DNA of 64,000 nt from Corynebacterium sp. p3-SID1241 (GTDB taxonomy: Bacteria > Actinomycetota > Actinomycetes > Mycobacteriales > Mycobacteriaceae). The stretch's first letter is position 1. Each line of letters begins with the position of its first letter. Shown here piece by piece: positions 30,359 to 40,437 of this stretch. Position numbers and translations under genes: made by a program. The notes under the pieces were generated by a model. It searched no databases. It was not told the DNA's origin and saw only the letters and a program-made list of their open reading frames with translations. The stretch covers positions 1-64,000 of the forward strand of contig JALXWS010000006.1 in NCBI GenBank assembly GCA_025144025.1, in the 5' to 3' direction.

Positions 30359-30574
30359 ATGCGATTGACCGAGTATCACCAGCTGATTGTGGATGAATTT
30401 GGCGAGTCTAAAGGCAAGTGGATAAGCCACTCGCATGTCTTGTCTGACCTCGGGGCAACGCCGGATGAGCTTATCGAACGCGGCGTCGATCCCCGTCGCG
30501 TTTGGCTTAGCCTGTGCGATGACTTTGATGTCCCTCAAGAGCGCTGGTTGGGTGTGGATTACCCAAGTCTGTAG
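30359..30574 (+). CDS. DUF3046-domain protein
   Basis: A 71-aa protein, MRLTEYHQLIVDEFGESKGKWISHSHVLSDLG, that matches the small actinobacterial DUF3046 family, found next to recA. It is acidic and soluble, with no known role. AGGA lies eight bases before ATG 30359; an in-frame ATG at 30350 also exists. Confidence 0.88.
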   Translation: MRLTEYHQLIVDEFGESKGKWISHSHVLSDLGATPDELIERGVDPRRVWLSLCDDFDVPQERWLGVDYPSL

Positions 30575-30617
30575 GGGAGTGAGATCTGAAAAATTGGCGT
30601 GTCTACTTTAAAAATTC

Positions 30618-30633
30618 GAACAGATGTATGTAA
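30618..30633 (+). promoter_or_regulatory. SOS (LexA) box of recA
   Basis: TCGAACAGATGTATGT has a perfect left half of the corynebacterial LexA site TCGAAC/A-A-NN-TGTTCGA and a partial right half. A -10-like TAATAT directly follows at 30633-30638, so LexA would block the promoter. Confidence 0.7.
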
Positions 30634-30756
30634 TATGGCGGAAGTGTCGATGTAGTCGTCTACAGTGGGATGGCGTTGACGGAGGGAACCGATTGGGTTC
30701 CACGACAGTCTAATTATGCGTTAGTGCATCGTCGTTTAAGATAAGGATGAATATTA

Positions 30757-31893
30757 ATGGCAACCAAAAAGAAGTCTTCTACTGCTGCGTCTAAGGGAGA
30801 TGACCGCGAAAAGGCGCTCGATGCCGCCATGGCCATGATTGAAAAGGATTATGGCAAGGGCGCTGTCATGCGCTTGGGCGATGATAATCGGCCGCCGATT
30901 AAGGCCATTTCTTCCGGTAATACCGCAATCGATGTCGCCCTGGGCATCGGCGGCTTCCCGCGCGGTCGCATCGTAGAGATATATGGACCGGAGTCCTCTG
31001 GTAAGACCACCGTCGCGCTGCACGCTATCGCATCTGCACAAAAGGACGGCGGCATTGCCGCGTTTATTGACGCCGAGCATGCGCTCGATCCTCAGTATGC
31101 TCGCCTGCTCGGCGTAGATACCGATAACCTACTGGTATCCCAGCCGGATACAGGCGAGCAAGCCTTGGAGATTGCCGATATGCTGGTGCGCTCGGGTGCC
31201 ATTGACATTATCGTGGTGGACTCTGTGGCCGCCCTTACCCCGAAGGCGGAAATCGAAGGCGAGATGGGCGATAGCCACGTTGGTCTCCAGGCCCGCCTGA
31301 TGTCGCAGGCGCTGCGTAAAATGACCGGTGCTTTGTATAACTCCGGCACGACCGCTATCTTCATTAACCAGCTACGCGAGAAGATCGGCGTGATGTTCGG
31401 CTCTCCAGAGACCACCACTGGTGGTAAGGCGCTGAAGTTCTACTCTTCCGTACGCTGTGATATCCGCCGTATTCAAACCCTGAAGGATGGCCAGGATGCC
31501 ATCGGTAACCGCACTAAGCTTAAGGTGGTAAAGAACAAGGTCTCCCCACCATTTAAGATTGCCGAGTTCGACATTATGTACGGCGAAGGCATCTCCCGCG
31601 AGTCCTCCATTATTGACCTCGGTGTGGAAAACGGCTTCATCCGTAAGTCCGGCTCCTGGTTTACCTATGAAGGCGATCAGCTGGGTCAAGGTAAGGAGAA
31701 GGCGCGTAACTTCCTCAAGGATAATCCGGACTTGGCCAATGAAATCGAGCAGAAGATTTTCCAGAAGCTTGGTATCGGCGAGGTAGCCGCCGAAGGCGAA
31801 GAGGCCGCAGCAATGGACGTTCCCGGCTCTGATGATCCCTTGACCGATGAGTCCGTGGACCTTGTCCCAAACGTCGACTTCGATGATGACTAA
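30757..31893 (+). CDS. recA: recombinase A
   Basis: RecA forms filaments on single-stranded DNA for homologous recombination and triggers LexA self-cleavage. The 378-aa product has Walker A GPESSGKT at 77-84, the MAW motif region [14 protein letters not shown] and the [22 protein letters not shown] segment. No intein is present. The C-terminal tail is acidic ([13 protein letters not shown]). The SOS box upstream and recX downstream support SOS control. Confidence 0.98.
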   Translation: MATKKKSSTAASKGDDREKALDAAMAMIEKDYGKGAVMRLGDDNRPPIKAISSGNTAIDVALGIGGFPRGRIVEIYGPESSGKTTVALHAIASAQKDGGIAAFIDAEHALDPQYARLLGVDTDNLLVSQPDTGEQALEIADMLVRSGAIDIIVVDSVAALTPKAEIEGEMGDSHVGLQARLMSQALRKMTGALYNSGTTAIFINQLREKIGVMFGSPETTTGGKALKFYSSVRCDIRRIQTLKDGQDAIGNRTKLKVVKNKVSPPFKIAEFDIMYGEGISRESSIIDLGVENGFIRKSGSWFTYEGDQLGQGKEKARNFLKDNPDLANEIEQKIFQKLGIGEVAAEGEEAAAMDVPGSDDPLTDESVDLVPNVDFDDD

Positions 31894-31944
31894 ATTGGTT
31901 TAACGCCACACCGACACTGCCCCCATTCCGATTAAGACTGCCTC

Positions 31945-32547
31945 ATGAATCAGCCCGCCCCCGAAAAGCTCGCCCGACTCCGTCAAGCCCTCGAGGCCTA
32001 TGAGAGTGGCGCGGCTGGGGGCGGGCTTTTTGACCGAGAAGCAGAAGAAGCCAAGGCCAAAGTCCGCTCCCGAGCGTTGGGGCTTTTAGACCAACGTTCA
32101 AGGTCCCGGCAAGAGCTGTATGATCGCCTAGTCAAAGCAGAATTCGAACCGGATGTCATTGAAGATGTACTGGATGATTTAACCCACGCTGGGCTAGTGA
32201 ATGACGCCGCTTTTGCTCATGAATGGGTAAGTCAGCGTCATAAGCGCCGAGGAAAGTCTGCTTCGGCGCTTAATAGGGAACTGCGCGAAAAGGGCGTAGG
32301 CGAGGCCGATCGCGCGGAGGCCCTCGAGCAGATCGATCCTGCCGATGAAGAAGCGATGGCACAGACCCTTGCGGAAAAGAAAGCCCGCTCCATTAAGTGC
32401 GTTCCTTCGGACCGCAAGGAACGCGATAAGGCGCTTCGTCGAATCGTGGGTGTGCTTGCCCGCCGTGGCTTCAATGAAGGGATGTCATTGCAGATAGCGA
32501 TCTCGGCGCTCGATGCTCGGTGCGCAGAATTGCGTGCGCAGGAATAG
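31945..32547 (+). CDS. recX: regulatory protein RecX
   Basis: RecX binds RecA filaments and limits their activity. The 200-aa product contains the three-helix RecX repeats (RALGLLDQRSRSRQELYDRLVKAEF, VNDAAFAHEWVSQRHKRRGKSASALNRELREKGV and a third near the end). It starts 51 bases after recA with no terminator between, so it is co-transcribed with recA. Confidence 0.93.
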   Translation: MNQPAPEKLARLRQALEAYESGAAGGGLFDREAEEAKAKVRSRALGLLDQRSRSRQELYDRLVKAEFEPDVIEDVLDDLTHAGLVNDAAFAHEWVSQRHKRRGKSASALNRELREKGVGEADRAEALEQIDPADEEAMAQTLAEKKARSIKCVPSDRKERDKALRRIVGVLARRGFNEGMSLQIAISALDARCAELRAQE

Positions 32548-32628
32548 CGCTGCGGCGCGCGATTGCGCCGTCGTGGCGACGCTGCGGCGGTTATGAGATG
32601 CCTAGCTTCATGGCTAAACTATGCCGAC

Positions 32629-34155
32629 GTGGAGCAGACAATCGCAGATAACCGTACCTATGAAGTCCGAACCTTCGGCTGCCAGATGAACGTGCACGAT
32701 TCCGAGCGTATCTCTGGCCTCTTGGAGGAAGCCGGATACTCGGCCGCCGGCGAGGGAGTAGAGCCCGATCTCATCGTCTTTAATACCTGCGCCGTGCGCG
32801 AAAACGCCGATAAGCGGCTCTACGGCACCTTAGGCGCCCTCAAGAAAACCAAAGAAAGCCGCCCAGGTATGCAGATCGCCGTGGGCGGCTGCTTGGCGCA
32901 GAAGGATAAGGACACCGTCCTTGACAATGCCCCGTGGGTTGATGCCGTCTTCGGCACCCACAACATGGCGGCCCTTCCGACCTTGCTGGAGCGCGCCCGC
33001 CACAATGATGAAGCACAGGTGGAGATCGTTGATTCGCTGGAGGCGTTTCCATCCGTATTGCCGGCCAAGCGTGAGTCTGCCTATGCCGGCTGGGTTTCAG
33101 TTTCTGTGGGCTGCAATAACACCTGCACTTTTTGCATTGTGCCGTCCCTGCGCGGCAAGGAAGAAGACCGTCGGCCCGGTGACATTTTGGCCGAAGTCAA
33201 AGCCTTGGTGGACCAAGGCGTATCCGAAGTCACCTTGCTCGGCCAAAACGTAAATGCCTATGGCGTCAATTTCGCCGATCCAGATCTGCCACGAGATCGC
33301 TTCGCCTTTTCCAAACTGCTGCGTGAGGTAGGGAAGATCGAGGGTCTTGAGCGTCTGCGGTTTACCTCTCCGCACCCGGCGGAATTTACTTCCGACGTCA
33401 TCGATGCCATGGCGGAAACCCCATCCGTGTGCCCGCAGTTGCACATGCCGCTGCAATCTGGCTCGGACAAGGTCCTCAAGGACATGCGCCGTTCTTATCG
33501 CACCAAGAAGTTCCTGCGGATTTTGGACGAGGTTCGTGAGAAGATTCCGCACGCCGCGATCACCACCGATATCATCGTGGGTTTCCCAGGCGAGACCGAG
33601 GAAGACTTCCAAGACACTATGGAATTGGTGCGCCGCGCTCGCTTTGCCTCGGCCTTTACCTTCCAGTATTCGCCGCGCCCGGGAACCCCGGCTGCGGAGA
33701 TGGAGGATCAGATCCCCAAGGAGGTTGTCCAAGACCGCTTCGAGCGCCTCGTTGCCCTGCAAGATAGCATCCAGGCCGAGGAAAATCAGAAGCTTATCGG
33801 CACGGATGTGGAGCTTTTGGTGCAGGCCGAGGGCGGGCGCAAGAACGATGAGACCCACCGTATAACCGGCCGCGCGCGCGATGGCCGCCTAGTGCACTTC
33901 ACCCCGGTTGACTCTGAAGGCTCGGATATTTCTGCCGAGATTCGCCCGGGCGATGTGGTCCATACTCAGGTCACCGGTGCGGGCTCTTTCTTCTTGCTTG
34001 CCGACGCCGCCGTTACCTCCCACACGCGCACCAAGGCCGGCGACATGTCCGCTGCAGGGGAGACCCCTACCACCGCGCCCATCGGCGTGGGCCTGGGACT
34101 ACCGTCCATTGGTAAGCCCGCTGCCGCCGAATCCGGCGATTCTTGCGGTTGCTAG
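32629..34155 (+). CDS. miaB: tRNA-2-methylthio-N6-dimethylallyladenosine synthase
   Basis: MiaB adds the methylthio group to i6A37 of tRNAs made by MiaA. Three Cys of the UPF0004 domain lie in [19 protein letters not shown] and VGGCLAQ; the radical-SAM triad is CNNTCTFC; a TRAM domain follows. The GTG at 32629 is preferred because a TAAACT -10 element ends eight bases before it; the frame is open upstream to 32563. The protein ends with a ~45-residue low-complexity tail closing SGDSCGC. miaA lies a few kb downstream. Confidence 0.93.
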   Translation: MEQTIADNRTYEVRTFGCQMNVHDSERISGLLEEAGYSAAGEGVEPDLIVFNTCAVRENADKRLYGTLGALKKTKESRPGMQIAVGGCLAQKDKDTVLDNAPWVDAVFGTHNMAALPTLLERARHNDEAQVEIVDSLEAFPSVLPAKRESAYAGWVSVSVGCNNTCTFCIVPSLRGKEEDRRPGDILAEVKALVDQGVSEVTLLGQNVNAYGVNFADPDLPRDRFAFSKLLREVGKIEGLERLRFTSPHPAEFTSDVIDAMAETPSVCPQLHMPLQSGSDKVLKDMRRSYRTKKFLRILDEVREKIPHAAITTDIIVGFPGETEEDFQDTMELVRRARFASAFTFQYSPRPGTPAAEMEDQIPKEVVQDRFERLVALQDSIQAEENQKLIGTDVELLVQAEGGRKNDETHRITGRARDGRLVHFTPVDSEGSDISAEIRPGDVVHTQVTGAGSFFLLADAAVTSHTRTKAGDMSAAGETPTTAPIGVGLGLPSIGKPAAAESGDSCGC

Positions 34156-34177
34156 CGGGGGAGTAGGCTAGGGAGCC

Positions 34178-34804
34178 ATGACTGAGGCAAAATCCACCAC
34201 CGCAGCACAGAAAGCAGCTAGAGCCGAGCGCCGCGCGGCCCAGACGATGGACCTTGGCGGGCACAGGGTCACGTTGTGGATTGCGGTGGTGGCCTATATC
34301 CTCTACCTGGTTTTGCCCTACGCTGGCGCATCCCACGGCTGGGACGCGTTGACCTTCGGCACCACGTCTAGTGGTGTGAAAATTTCGATTATGGAAACTG
34401 TCTCCGCCTGGCTTGCAGTCATTGGTCTGGGCATTCTTACTCCGGCGACGCTGTTCACCCGCCGAGCTACTCCGGGACTTATTGCTTGGATGCTAGTAAC
34501 GGTGTCTTTCTTTGCCAACCTGTGGAGCTTTTGGTTCCGCGGCTCGACTGCTGATGGGGCGTCTATAGGCATGTGGATAGGAGCGTTGGCCACATTGCTG
34601 GCGTTTCTGGCCTATTGCATGGTGGCGCTGCGCCGCAGCCCCGAGCAAAAGACGGCCGAGGCGCAGGTACGCGCCACTGCTGGTCAACTGGATGAGGTGG
34701 GCGAATTACAATCCAGCATCGACACCGCACCACGGCAGGCGGCTTTTGCGGATAATCGCCGCAAACAGGCCGCTGAGCGCCATCGCGCCCAGCACGGCGA
34801 GTAG
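34178..34804 (+). CDS. conserved membrane protein (Rv2732c-like)
   Basis: A 208-aa protein with a charged N-terminus, about four membrane helices (roughly 31-50, 73-90, 98-118, 127-147) and a long basic, glutamine-rich cytoplasmic tail. It directly follows miaB, as does Rv2732c in mycobacteria, so it is assigned by position and shape. Function unknown. Confidence 0.75.
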   Translation: MTEAKSTTAAQKAARAERRAAQTMDLGGHRVTLWIAVVAYILYLVLPYAGASHGWDALTFGTTSSGVKISIMETVSAWLAVIGLGILTPATLFTRRATPGLIAWMLVTVSFFANLWSFWFRGSTADGASIGMWIGALATLLAFLAYCMVALRRSPEQKTAEAQVRATAGQLDEVGELQSSIDTAPRQAAFADNRRKQAAERHRAQHGE

Positions 34805-34835
34805 GCGCGCCGTCCATTAATATTCGGCGCGCTTT
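34805..34835. terminator. bidirectional hairpin between convergent genes
   Basis: GCGCGCCG (34805-34812) pairs perfectly with CGGCGCGC (34825-34832) over an AT-rich loop, followed by TTT on the plus strand. Confidence 0.6.
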
Positions 34836-34841
34836 AAACGA

Positions 34842-35972
34842 CTAGTCTCTAAGGAATAACTCCCACGCGGAAGAACGGGAGAGTTCTCGGGCACCCAGGT
34901 CGCGGTAGATGGCGTTCATCGCCTCATCCTTAGCGGCCACGGAACAGTAGCAGCGTCGCGCCTGAGGCCAATAGCGGGCAACTTCATGCAGCGCTGTGAG
35001 CTTGGCCAATTGCGCGAGTCCGCGGCGGCGATGTGGGCGATCGGTGACAGTCAGAGTCCACTCGCAAACCTCAGGATTCGCGTCCTCGTGCCGAGCCATT
35101 TCTGCCAGTGTGAGGATATTGCCCTCCTCGGCCGTGAGCGCGACGAGGAGCGTATGGCCGCGGCGCGAACGCAGGCGGCTGTGGGCTTCACGGAGTCGGG
35201 TTCGTGTCCACACGATGGGCTCCACCGTAAGGTCCCCGGTCTCAGCGTCTTTGGACGCTAGGCTAAGCAGCCGCATGACCTCATTGATGAAGTCTTCCGG
35301 GATATCATAATCGGGCCACACTCGAGCGGTAATTCCCGCCGGGAGCAGTGCTGCCACGGGGCTTTCCGGTATGTCCATCACCAACTGGTGCTCCGCATGC
35401 TTTTGCGTGAAGCCGAGCTCGCGGTAGGTGCTTCCCATGGCGTCATAGTCTGGATCCGTGCCCGGAGGATGCAAAAGACCCACGTGGGCTACAGTACGGC
35501 CGAGCTGCCGAGCGAGCTCCAGTGCCTTCGTCCCCATCCACTCGGCTACTTTCTGCCCTTTCCCATCGAGTGGTTCTCCGGGGAGAGGCAAATCGCACAG
35601 CACGCATTCAATTTCTGCGCCGTCGCGCTCTTCCAGGAGAGGCAAGCTGATGTGGATGAATCCCAGGTAATCCAGTTCCGGGCTCGGCTCTACTGCCGGA
35701 ATGAGCGGCAGCCCAAGCTCGGAAACTTCACCGAGCGTGGAGTTGCCGTCCACTACGGCAAAGAGATAGGTCTGAGATTCGCTAGAACCTTGCAGGCGCT
35801 GCACCACGCGGCCCGGCGACGTTGAGGCGGCAGCATCGCCGCTGGCCTCTTGAGCAGCAAGGTTAGCCCAGAATACGAAGCTGCGGATGCAATCTGCAGG
35901 TTCTGTCGGCCGAGCGTCAACGGTAGCTGAGTGCGGCGGCCGCGGCGGCCGCGCAATGTGGACGAGGTGCAC
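34842..35972 (-). CDS. GNAT-family N-acetyltransferase (double-domain type)
   Basis: A 376-aa protein with two GNAT-like halves, as in MshD-like enzymes. The C-terminal half has the acetyl-CoA site TVTDRPHRRRGLAQLAKLTALHEVARYWPQ and an ending YRDLGARELSRSSAWELFLRD. The N-terminal half is degenerate. The GTG start overlaps the stop of the DUF349 gene by one base (TAGTG), so the two are coupled. Acceptor unknown; it is not clearly the mycothiol synthase. Confidence 0.82.
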   Translation of the reverse strand: MHLVHIARPPRPPHSATVDARPTEPADCIRSFVFWANLAAQEASGDAAASTSPGRVVQRLQGSSESQTYLFAVVDGNSTLGEVSELGLPLIPAVEPSPELDYLGFIHISLPLLEERDGAEIECVLCDLPLPGEPLDGKGQKVAEWMGTKALELARQLGRTVAHVGLLHPPGTDPDYDAMGSTYRELGFTQKHAEHQLVMDIPESPVAALLPAGITARVWPDYDIPEDFINEVMRLLSLASKDAETGDLTVEPIVWTRTRLREAHSRLRSRRGHTLLVALTAEEGNILTLAEMARHEDANPEVCEWTLTVTDRPHRRRGLAQLAKLTALHEVARYWPQARRCYCSVAAKDEAMNAIYRDLGARELSRSSAWELFLRD

Positions 35973-37276
35973 TACTTGTCATTGACGGCGTTAGCGGCTG
36001 CGTCGGCAAAAGCCTGCCACTGCTCGGCCTGTGCGCGCAGATCCGCGGCCTTTTTGGCATTGCCTTTAGTCTCAGCGGCCTCAGCCTGGGATTTAAATTC
36101 ATCCACCTTGGCCTGGAACTGCGCTACGCGTGCCTGTGCTTCTGGGTCAGTTCGGCGCCATTCGGACTTCTCCGCCTCACTAACGCGCTGCTCGAGTGCC
36201 TCAATCTTGGATTCGTATTCGCGCACTTGCTTACGTGGAACGAAGCCAATCTCCTCCCACTTTTCCTGCAACTCGCGCAGCTTCGCCTTAGCTCCCTCGA
36301 TGCCCTTGGAGGGATCAATCTGGTTGTCATATTCGGCGATAAGCGCGTCCTTGGCCTTTGCATTCTCCGCAAACTCGCGGTCGCGCTCATCATTTACGGC
36401 GTTGCGTGCATCGAAGAACTTGTCTTGAGCGGCGCGGAAGCGAGCCCAGAGTTTATCGTCAACCTCGCGCGGGGCACGGCCGGCGGCCTTCCACTCGGTC
36501 ATAAGATCGCGGTAGGCACGGGCGGTAGGACCCCAATCGGTAGAATCTTGGATGGCTTCGGCGCGCTCGACCAGTTCTTCCTTCTTCTTGCGAGCGGCCG
36601 CACGGGCGCGATCTAACTCGGCAAAGTGGGAACCGCGGCGGCGGTTGAAGGAATCGCGGGCGCGGGAGTAGCGCTTCCACAGGGCATCATCGGTCTTGCG
36701 GTCAATGCCCTTGATCTGCTTCCACTCTTCTAAGATGGCGCGGATGCGGTCACCGGCGGCCTTCCATTCGGTGGAGTTTTCGGCAATCCCTTCTGCCTCA
36801 GCCGCCAGCTTTTCCTTGGCGGCGATGGCTTCCGCGCGGCGGCGCTCCTTATCGGCTTGGGCTTGCTCGCCGGCTTCTACCGAGTGATCGATGACGGCGC
36901 TAAGGCGTTGGTCCAGGGCTGCGACATCGCCGATTACGGCAGCAGTGGGCAGGTTTTCGCGCAACTGCGCTGCTGTCTTTTTAATGCCGGCGGCCTCGCT
37001 AGGGTTGGCGCGCAGGCGAGCCTCTAGCAGTTCAATTTCGGTGGAGAGATCATCATAGCGCGCGCCGTAGTGCTGGAGACCCTCCTCGGGGGTGCCGGCC
37101 TGCCACTCACCGATCTTGCGTTCGCCCTCCGGAGCAGAAACGAAGACGGAACCATCCGCGTCGACTCGTCCCCACTTGGCCGGGTCATTCTTGCGTGGCG
37201 CCTGCACTGGAACAGGCTTTGCGGTGGGGCGAGGGCCCTTCTTGGGCATGGAACCTGGGGTAGGGATGGGAGACAT
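35972..37276 (-). CDS. DUF349-domain protein (Rv2731-like)
   Basis: A 434-aa highly charged, helical protein with several tandem DUF349 repeats (for example DALWKRYSRARDSFNRRRGSHFAELDRAR and DKLWARFRAAQDKFFDARNAV). The N-terminus is Pro-rich and basic. ATG 37276 has a strong GGAGGG seven bases upstream; the frame is open further to 37312. The mycobacterial equivalent is beside the Rv2732c-miaB pair. Its role is unknown; coiled-coil scaffolding is plausible. Confidence 0.88.
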   Translation of the reverse strand: MSPIPTPGSMPKKGPRPTAKPVPVQAPRKNDPAKWGRVDADGSVFVSAPEGERKIGEWQAGTPEEGLQHYGARYDDLSTEIELLEARLRANPSEAAGIKKTAAQLRENLPTAAVIGDVAALDQRLSAVIDHSVEAGEQAQADKERRRAEAIAAKEKLAAEAEGIAENSTEWKAAGDRIRAILEEWKQIKGIDRKTDDALWKRYSRARDSFNRRRGSHFAELDRARAAARKKKEELVERAEAIQDSTDWGPTARAYRDLMTEWKAAGRAPREVDDKLWARFRAAQDKFFDARNAVNDERDREFAENAKAKDALIAEYDNQIDPSKGIEGAKAKLRELQEKWEEIGFVPRKQVREYESKIEALEQRVSEAEKSEWRRTDPEAQARVAQFQAKVDEFKSQAEAAETKGNAKKAADLRAQAEQWQAFADAAANAVNDK

Positions 37277-37412
37277 GACAAGCCCTCCTATGCATAGATC
37301 GCCGCGCGTCACGGCTGCCGGATAAAATCACTGGATACATTACCGCGAATATCTCGCGCGCGCCCAGATTCTATTTAATTACCTCCACTTGGGTAGTTAG
37401 TATGGAGGAATA

Positions 37413-38012
37413 ATGTTCAATCTCATGGTAATGCCAGCCTCTCCGGCGCTGGCAGTGGAGCTTTCTGCTCATGACGCCGCCTCGCGCGCGCTGCTTGCCG
37501 CTGCCCGCACCCTCGCGGTGGAGGCTGCGGTGGCAGGCATAAAGGCCGTGGATATTGTGGGAAACCAGGATAAGCGCTGGTACACCGCCCACACCGGCAG
37601 CTTAAAGGCGTGGGGTGCGGCTACAGATCTTGGCGGTGGTAATTTTCTGCCCGAGATAATGGCCCGGTACGTACTGCATAGCGTGCCGCAGTTGCGCACA
37701 CGGGCAAGCCGGGAGCGCATCGGCAAACCTGACCCAGAAGCGCTAACCGTGGTCGTAGCAGATGGCAGCGCGGGCCTGACTGAGCGCGCCCCCTTGGCGC
37801 TCGTTCCGGAAGCCCAGGAAGCGCACGAGTGGTGCGAGGAGGTGCTAATGGGGGCGTCGGCAAGCAAGGCAGGCGAGTGGCTTTCCCAGCGCGGAGTAGA
37901 GGAGCCGATACTATGGGAGGAATTGGCGGGCCTAGACGCTAAGAAGAAGCAGTTGTTCGCCACCGACGCCACCTTGGGCGTTGGTCGCTACGTTGCAGGC
38001 TGGGAGGTCTAA
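37413..38012 (+). CDS. conserved protein of unknown function (Rv2728c-like)
   Basis: A 199-aa Ala-rich soluble protein that lies just before miaA, the position of Rv2728c in mycobacteria. It has [25 protein letters not shown], a central [14 protein letters not shown] and a basic ERIGKPDPE stretch. The shape suggests the class III extradiol-dioxygenase-like fold of this family, but no metal site can be assigned. Its stop overlaps the miaA start by one base, suggesting co-translation. Confidence 0.75.
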   Translation: MFNLMVMPASPALAVELSAHDAASRALLAAARTLAVEAAVAGIKAVDIVGNQDKRWYTAHTGSLKAWGAATDLGGGNFLPEIMARYVLHSVPQLRTRASRERIGKPDPEALTVVVADGSAGLTERAPLALVPEAQEAHEWCEEVLMGASASKAGEWLSQRGVEEPILWEELAGLDAKKKQLFATDATLGVGRYVAGWEV

Positions 38013-38908
38013 TGCGTCCAATTGCCGTCTTTGGACCCACCGCGTCTGGCAAATCCGCACTGGGGCTCGCACTTGCGCATGAACTAGACGGTGAGGTGGT
38101 CAACGTCGATTCCATGCAGCTCTACCGCGGCATGGATATTGGCACCGCCAAGCTGACCCCGGCCGAGCGCGAGGGAATCCCGCACCACCAGCTCGATGTC
38201 TGGGATGTGAGCGAAACCGCATCCGTGGCGCGCTACCAGCGCGATGCTATCGCGGACGTGGAAGACATCATGGCCCGCGGCAAGATGCCAATCCTGGTCG
38301 GCGGCTCCATGCTCTATGCCCAAGCGCTTGTCGACGCCTGGCAGTTCCCACCCACCAACCCCGCCGTCCGCGCCAAGTATGAGGCCCGGCGCGTAGAAAT
38401 CGGTACCGATGCCCTGCACGAGGAGCTGGCGCAGGTGGACCCGGCCGCGGCCACCATCATTGAGGATAAGGACCCGCGCCGCACGGTCCGCGCACTTGAG
38501 GTCATTGAACTAACCGGCAAGCCCTATAAGGCCAGCCAGCCGCCGAAGGATGCTCCGCCGCGGTGGGGTACCCGCCTGCTCGGCCTTCGCACCACTGCAG
38601 ACTGGCTTAACCCGCGCATCGAGCTGCGCACGCGCCAGATGTTTGAGCGCGGGCTCATTGAGGAAGTCGAGCGCCTCCAATCCCAAGGCTTGGTGGCCGA
38701 TTCCACCGCCGGCCGCGCCATCGGCTATGCGCAGGTATTCCAGGCCCAACGCGGCGAACTAAGCTGGGACGAGGCCGTCGAGCGCACCATCACGGGCACC
38801 CGGCGCTACGTGCGCCGCCAACGCTCCTGGTTTAGACGCGATAAGCGCATTAAGTGGTTGGATGCTGCAGGCGATACGACCGCTCAGGCGTTGCGCGCGC
38901 TAGGGTAG
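38012..38908 (+). CDS. miaA: tRNA dimethylallyltransferase
   Basis: MiaA adds the dimethylallyl group to A37 of tRNAs reading codons starting with U; MiaB then modifies the product. The 298-aa product has the P-loop GPTASGKS (8-15), the [15 protein letters not shown] motif and the C-terminal [16 protein letters not shown]-binding region. It lies in a tight miaA-dapF pair. Confidence 0.97.
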   Translation: MRPIAVFGPTASGKSALGLALAHELDGEVVNVDSMQLYRGMDIGTAKLTPAEREGIPHHQLDVWDVSETASVARYQRDAIADVEDIMARGKMPILVGGSMLYAQALVDAWQFPPTNPAVRAKYEARRVEIGTDALHEELAQVDPAAATIIEDKDPRRTVRALEVIELTGKPYKASQPPKDAPPRWGTRLLGLRTTADWLNPRIELRTRQMFERGLIEEVERLQSQGLVADSTAGRAIGYAQVFQAQRGELSWDEAVERTITGTRRYVRRQRSWFRRDKRIKWLDAAGDTTAQALRALG

Positions 38909-38912
38909 GGGC

Positions 38913-39773
38913 ATGAAATTTGCCAAGGGCCATGGAACTGAGAACGACTTCGTCATCGTCGAGGACCACGCGGCCGCCACGCCGCTTGCACCCGAGCGCG
39001 TAGCGGCGCTGTGCGATCGCCGTGCCGGTATTGGCGGCGATGGGTTGCTGCGCGTCGTGCGCGCTGACGCCTTGCAGGCGGCCGGGGAGATCGAGCAATT
39101 AGCCGAGGGCATTGCGCCCGATGACTGGTTTATGGATTATCGCAACGCCGATGGCTCCGTGGCGGAGATGTGCGGCAATGGCACTCGCGTCTTCGCCCAT
39201 TGGCTGCGCTCGCGCGGCCTTGTGGAGGAGGACGAGTTCACCATCGGCACCCGCGCTGGCGCCAGGCAAGTTACGGTGCATTCGTGTGATGAGCATGCGG
39301 CCGAGGTCACCGTGGAGATGGGGCCGGCCGAAGTAACTGGCGTATCCACTGCGTCTATGGCCGGTGAGAGTTACGCTGGTCTGGGCGTCGATATGGGAAA
39401 CCCGCACCTCGCGGCCGTGGTGCCCGGGCTGGACGCCGAGGGCCTTGCGGCCAAGACCTTGGAGCAGCCGGTCATCGATGCGGATTTCTTTCCAGCTGGC
39501 GTGAACGTGGAGCTGGTAACCCCACTGCGCGATGGCCACGTACACATGCGCGTCTTCGAACGCGGGGTGGGAGAGACGCGCTCTTGCGGCACCGGCACCG
39601 TGGCGGCCGCAACCGCCGCGCTTGCCGACGCCGCCGTAGACCACACCACCACCCCCCACGGCCCCGTGCACGTGCACGTGCACGGCGGTGAAGTCACCGT
39701 GGAAATCTATGAGGGCGGCTCCCGCTTGACCGGCCCGTCCGCCATCGTCGCCACCGGCGAGACCGCGCTTTAG
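38913..39773 (+). CDS. dapF: diaminopimelate epimerase
   Basis: DapF converts LL- to meso-diaminopimelate for peptidoglycan and lysine. Both catalytic cysteines are present: C87 in MCGNGTR and C225 in RSCGTGTVA. The N-terminal [14 protein letters not shown] is typical of actinobacterial DapF. Four bases separate it from miaA. Confidence 0.97.
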   Translation: MKFAKGHGTENDFVIVEDHAAATPLAPERVAALCDRRAGIGGDGLLRVVRADALQAAGEIEQLAEGIAPDDWFMDYRNADGSVAEMCGNGTRVFAHWLRSRGLVEEDEFTIGTRAGARQVTVHSCDEHAAEVTVEMGPAEVTGVSTASMAGESYAGLGVDMGNPHLAAVVPGLDAEGLAAKTLEQPVIDADFFPAGVNVELVTPLRDGHVHMRVFERGVGETRSCGTGTVAAATAALADAAVDHTTTPHGPVHVHVHGGEVTVEIYEGGSRLTGPSAIVATGETAL

Positions 39774-39796
39774 ACCGCAGCTTGCGTGGTTAGTAC

Positions 39797-40402
39797 TTAG
39801 GCGCTGCGTCCTTCGCCTTCCTCGAATGCTTGTTCTTCGAGGGCTTGGCGGCGCAGCGCACGATTTTTCACTTCATTCTTTTCGTACTTCGGCCCGAGTG
39901 TGAAGGCAGCACGGCGAGCGGACAACCACGTTTCTTTGAGCTCGCGAGCGCGCTCATCGGTAACCTTGAGCAGCGATTCCAGCTCGTTGGTGCTGATTTT
40001 TTCCGCGCAAACGCGCAGGTTGAGTCGGCGAAGGAAGCGCCGTGCGCCGGAAATTTCGTAATGGAAGGCCTCGATTGTGGGATCGGAGCAATCCAAATCC
40101 AATAGCGCCGGCCGGTAGAGCGTGCGGTCTGCAATTTTTTCCGCCGCCTCGGAGGATTGGAACTCCTCGTATTCCGCCATGACGTCTTCGATGTCTTCGG
40201 CCGAGAGCCGAATAGAGCTGCGCAGTGCCGCCTGCTCCGAGGCGTCCGGCCGAGTATGGAGCATGAGTAGCGCTGCGGCAATAAGCAGCGCCGCGATGAA
40301 AACCCCGGGGATTTTTAGGGTCGCCACAACCGCCACTGATCCCAAAAGGATCAGCACGAGAACCAGCACGCGGCGGTTCCTCGCATTTTCAGGGGAGGGC
40401 AT
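39797..40402 (-). CDS. putative membrane protein, corynebacterial
   Basis: From ATG 40402 the product is 201 aa: a short N-terminus, two closely spaced membrane helices (about 10-50), then a long soluble helical and charged domain. No family recognised. The frame runs on upstream, but that part is the antisense image of a Gly/Cys-rich coding region and gives only Arg/Trp/Leu repeats. It follows the Cys-tailed gene on the same strand and both are inserted between dapF and hflX, adjacent in mycobacteria. Confidence 0.65.
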   Translation of the reverse strand: MPSPENARNRRVLVLVLILLGSVAVVATLKIPGVFIAALLIAAALLMLHTRPDASEQAALRSSIRLSAEDIEDVMAEYEEFQSSEAAEKIADRTLYRPALLDLDCSDPTIEAFHYEISGARRFLRRLNLRVCAEKISTNELESLLKVTDERARELKETWLSARRAAFTLGPKYEKNEVKNRALRRQALEEQAFEEGEGRSA

Positions 40403-40437
40403 CCACACAGCTATTCCACTCGTCCTTCGCGTTGTCC

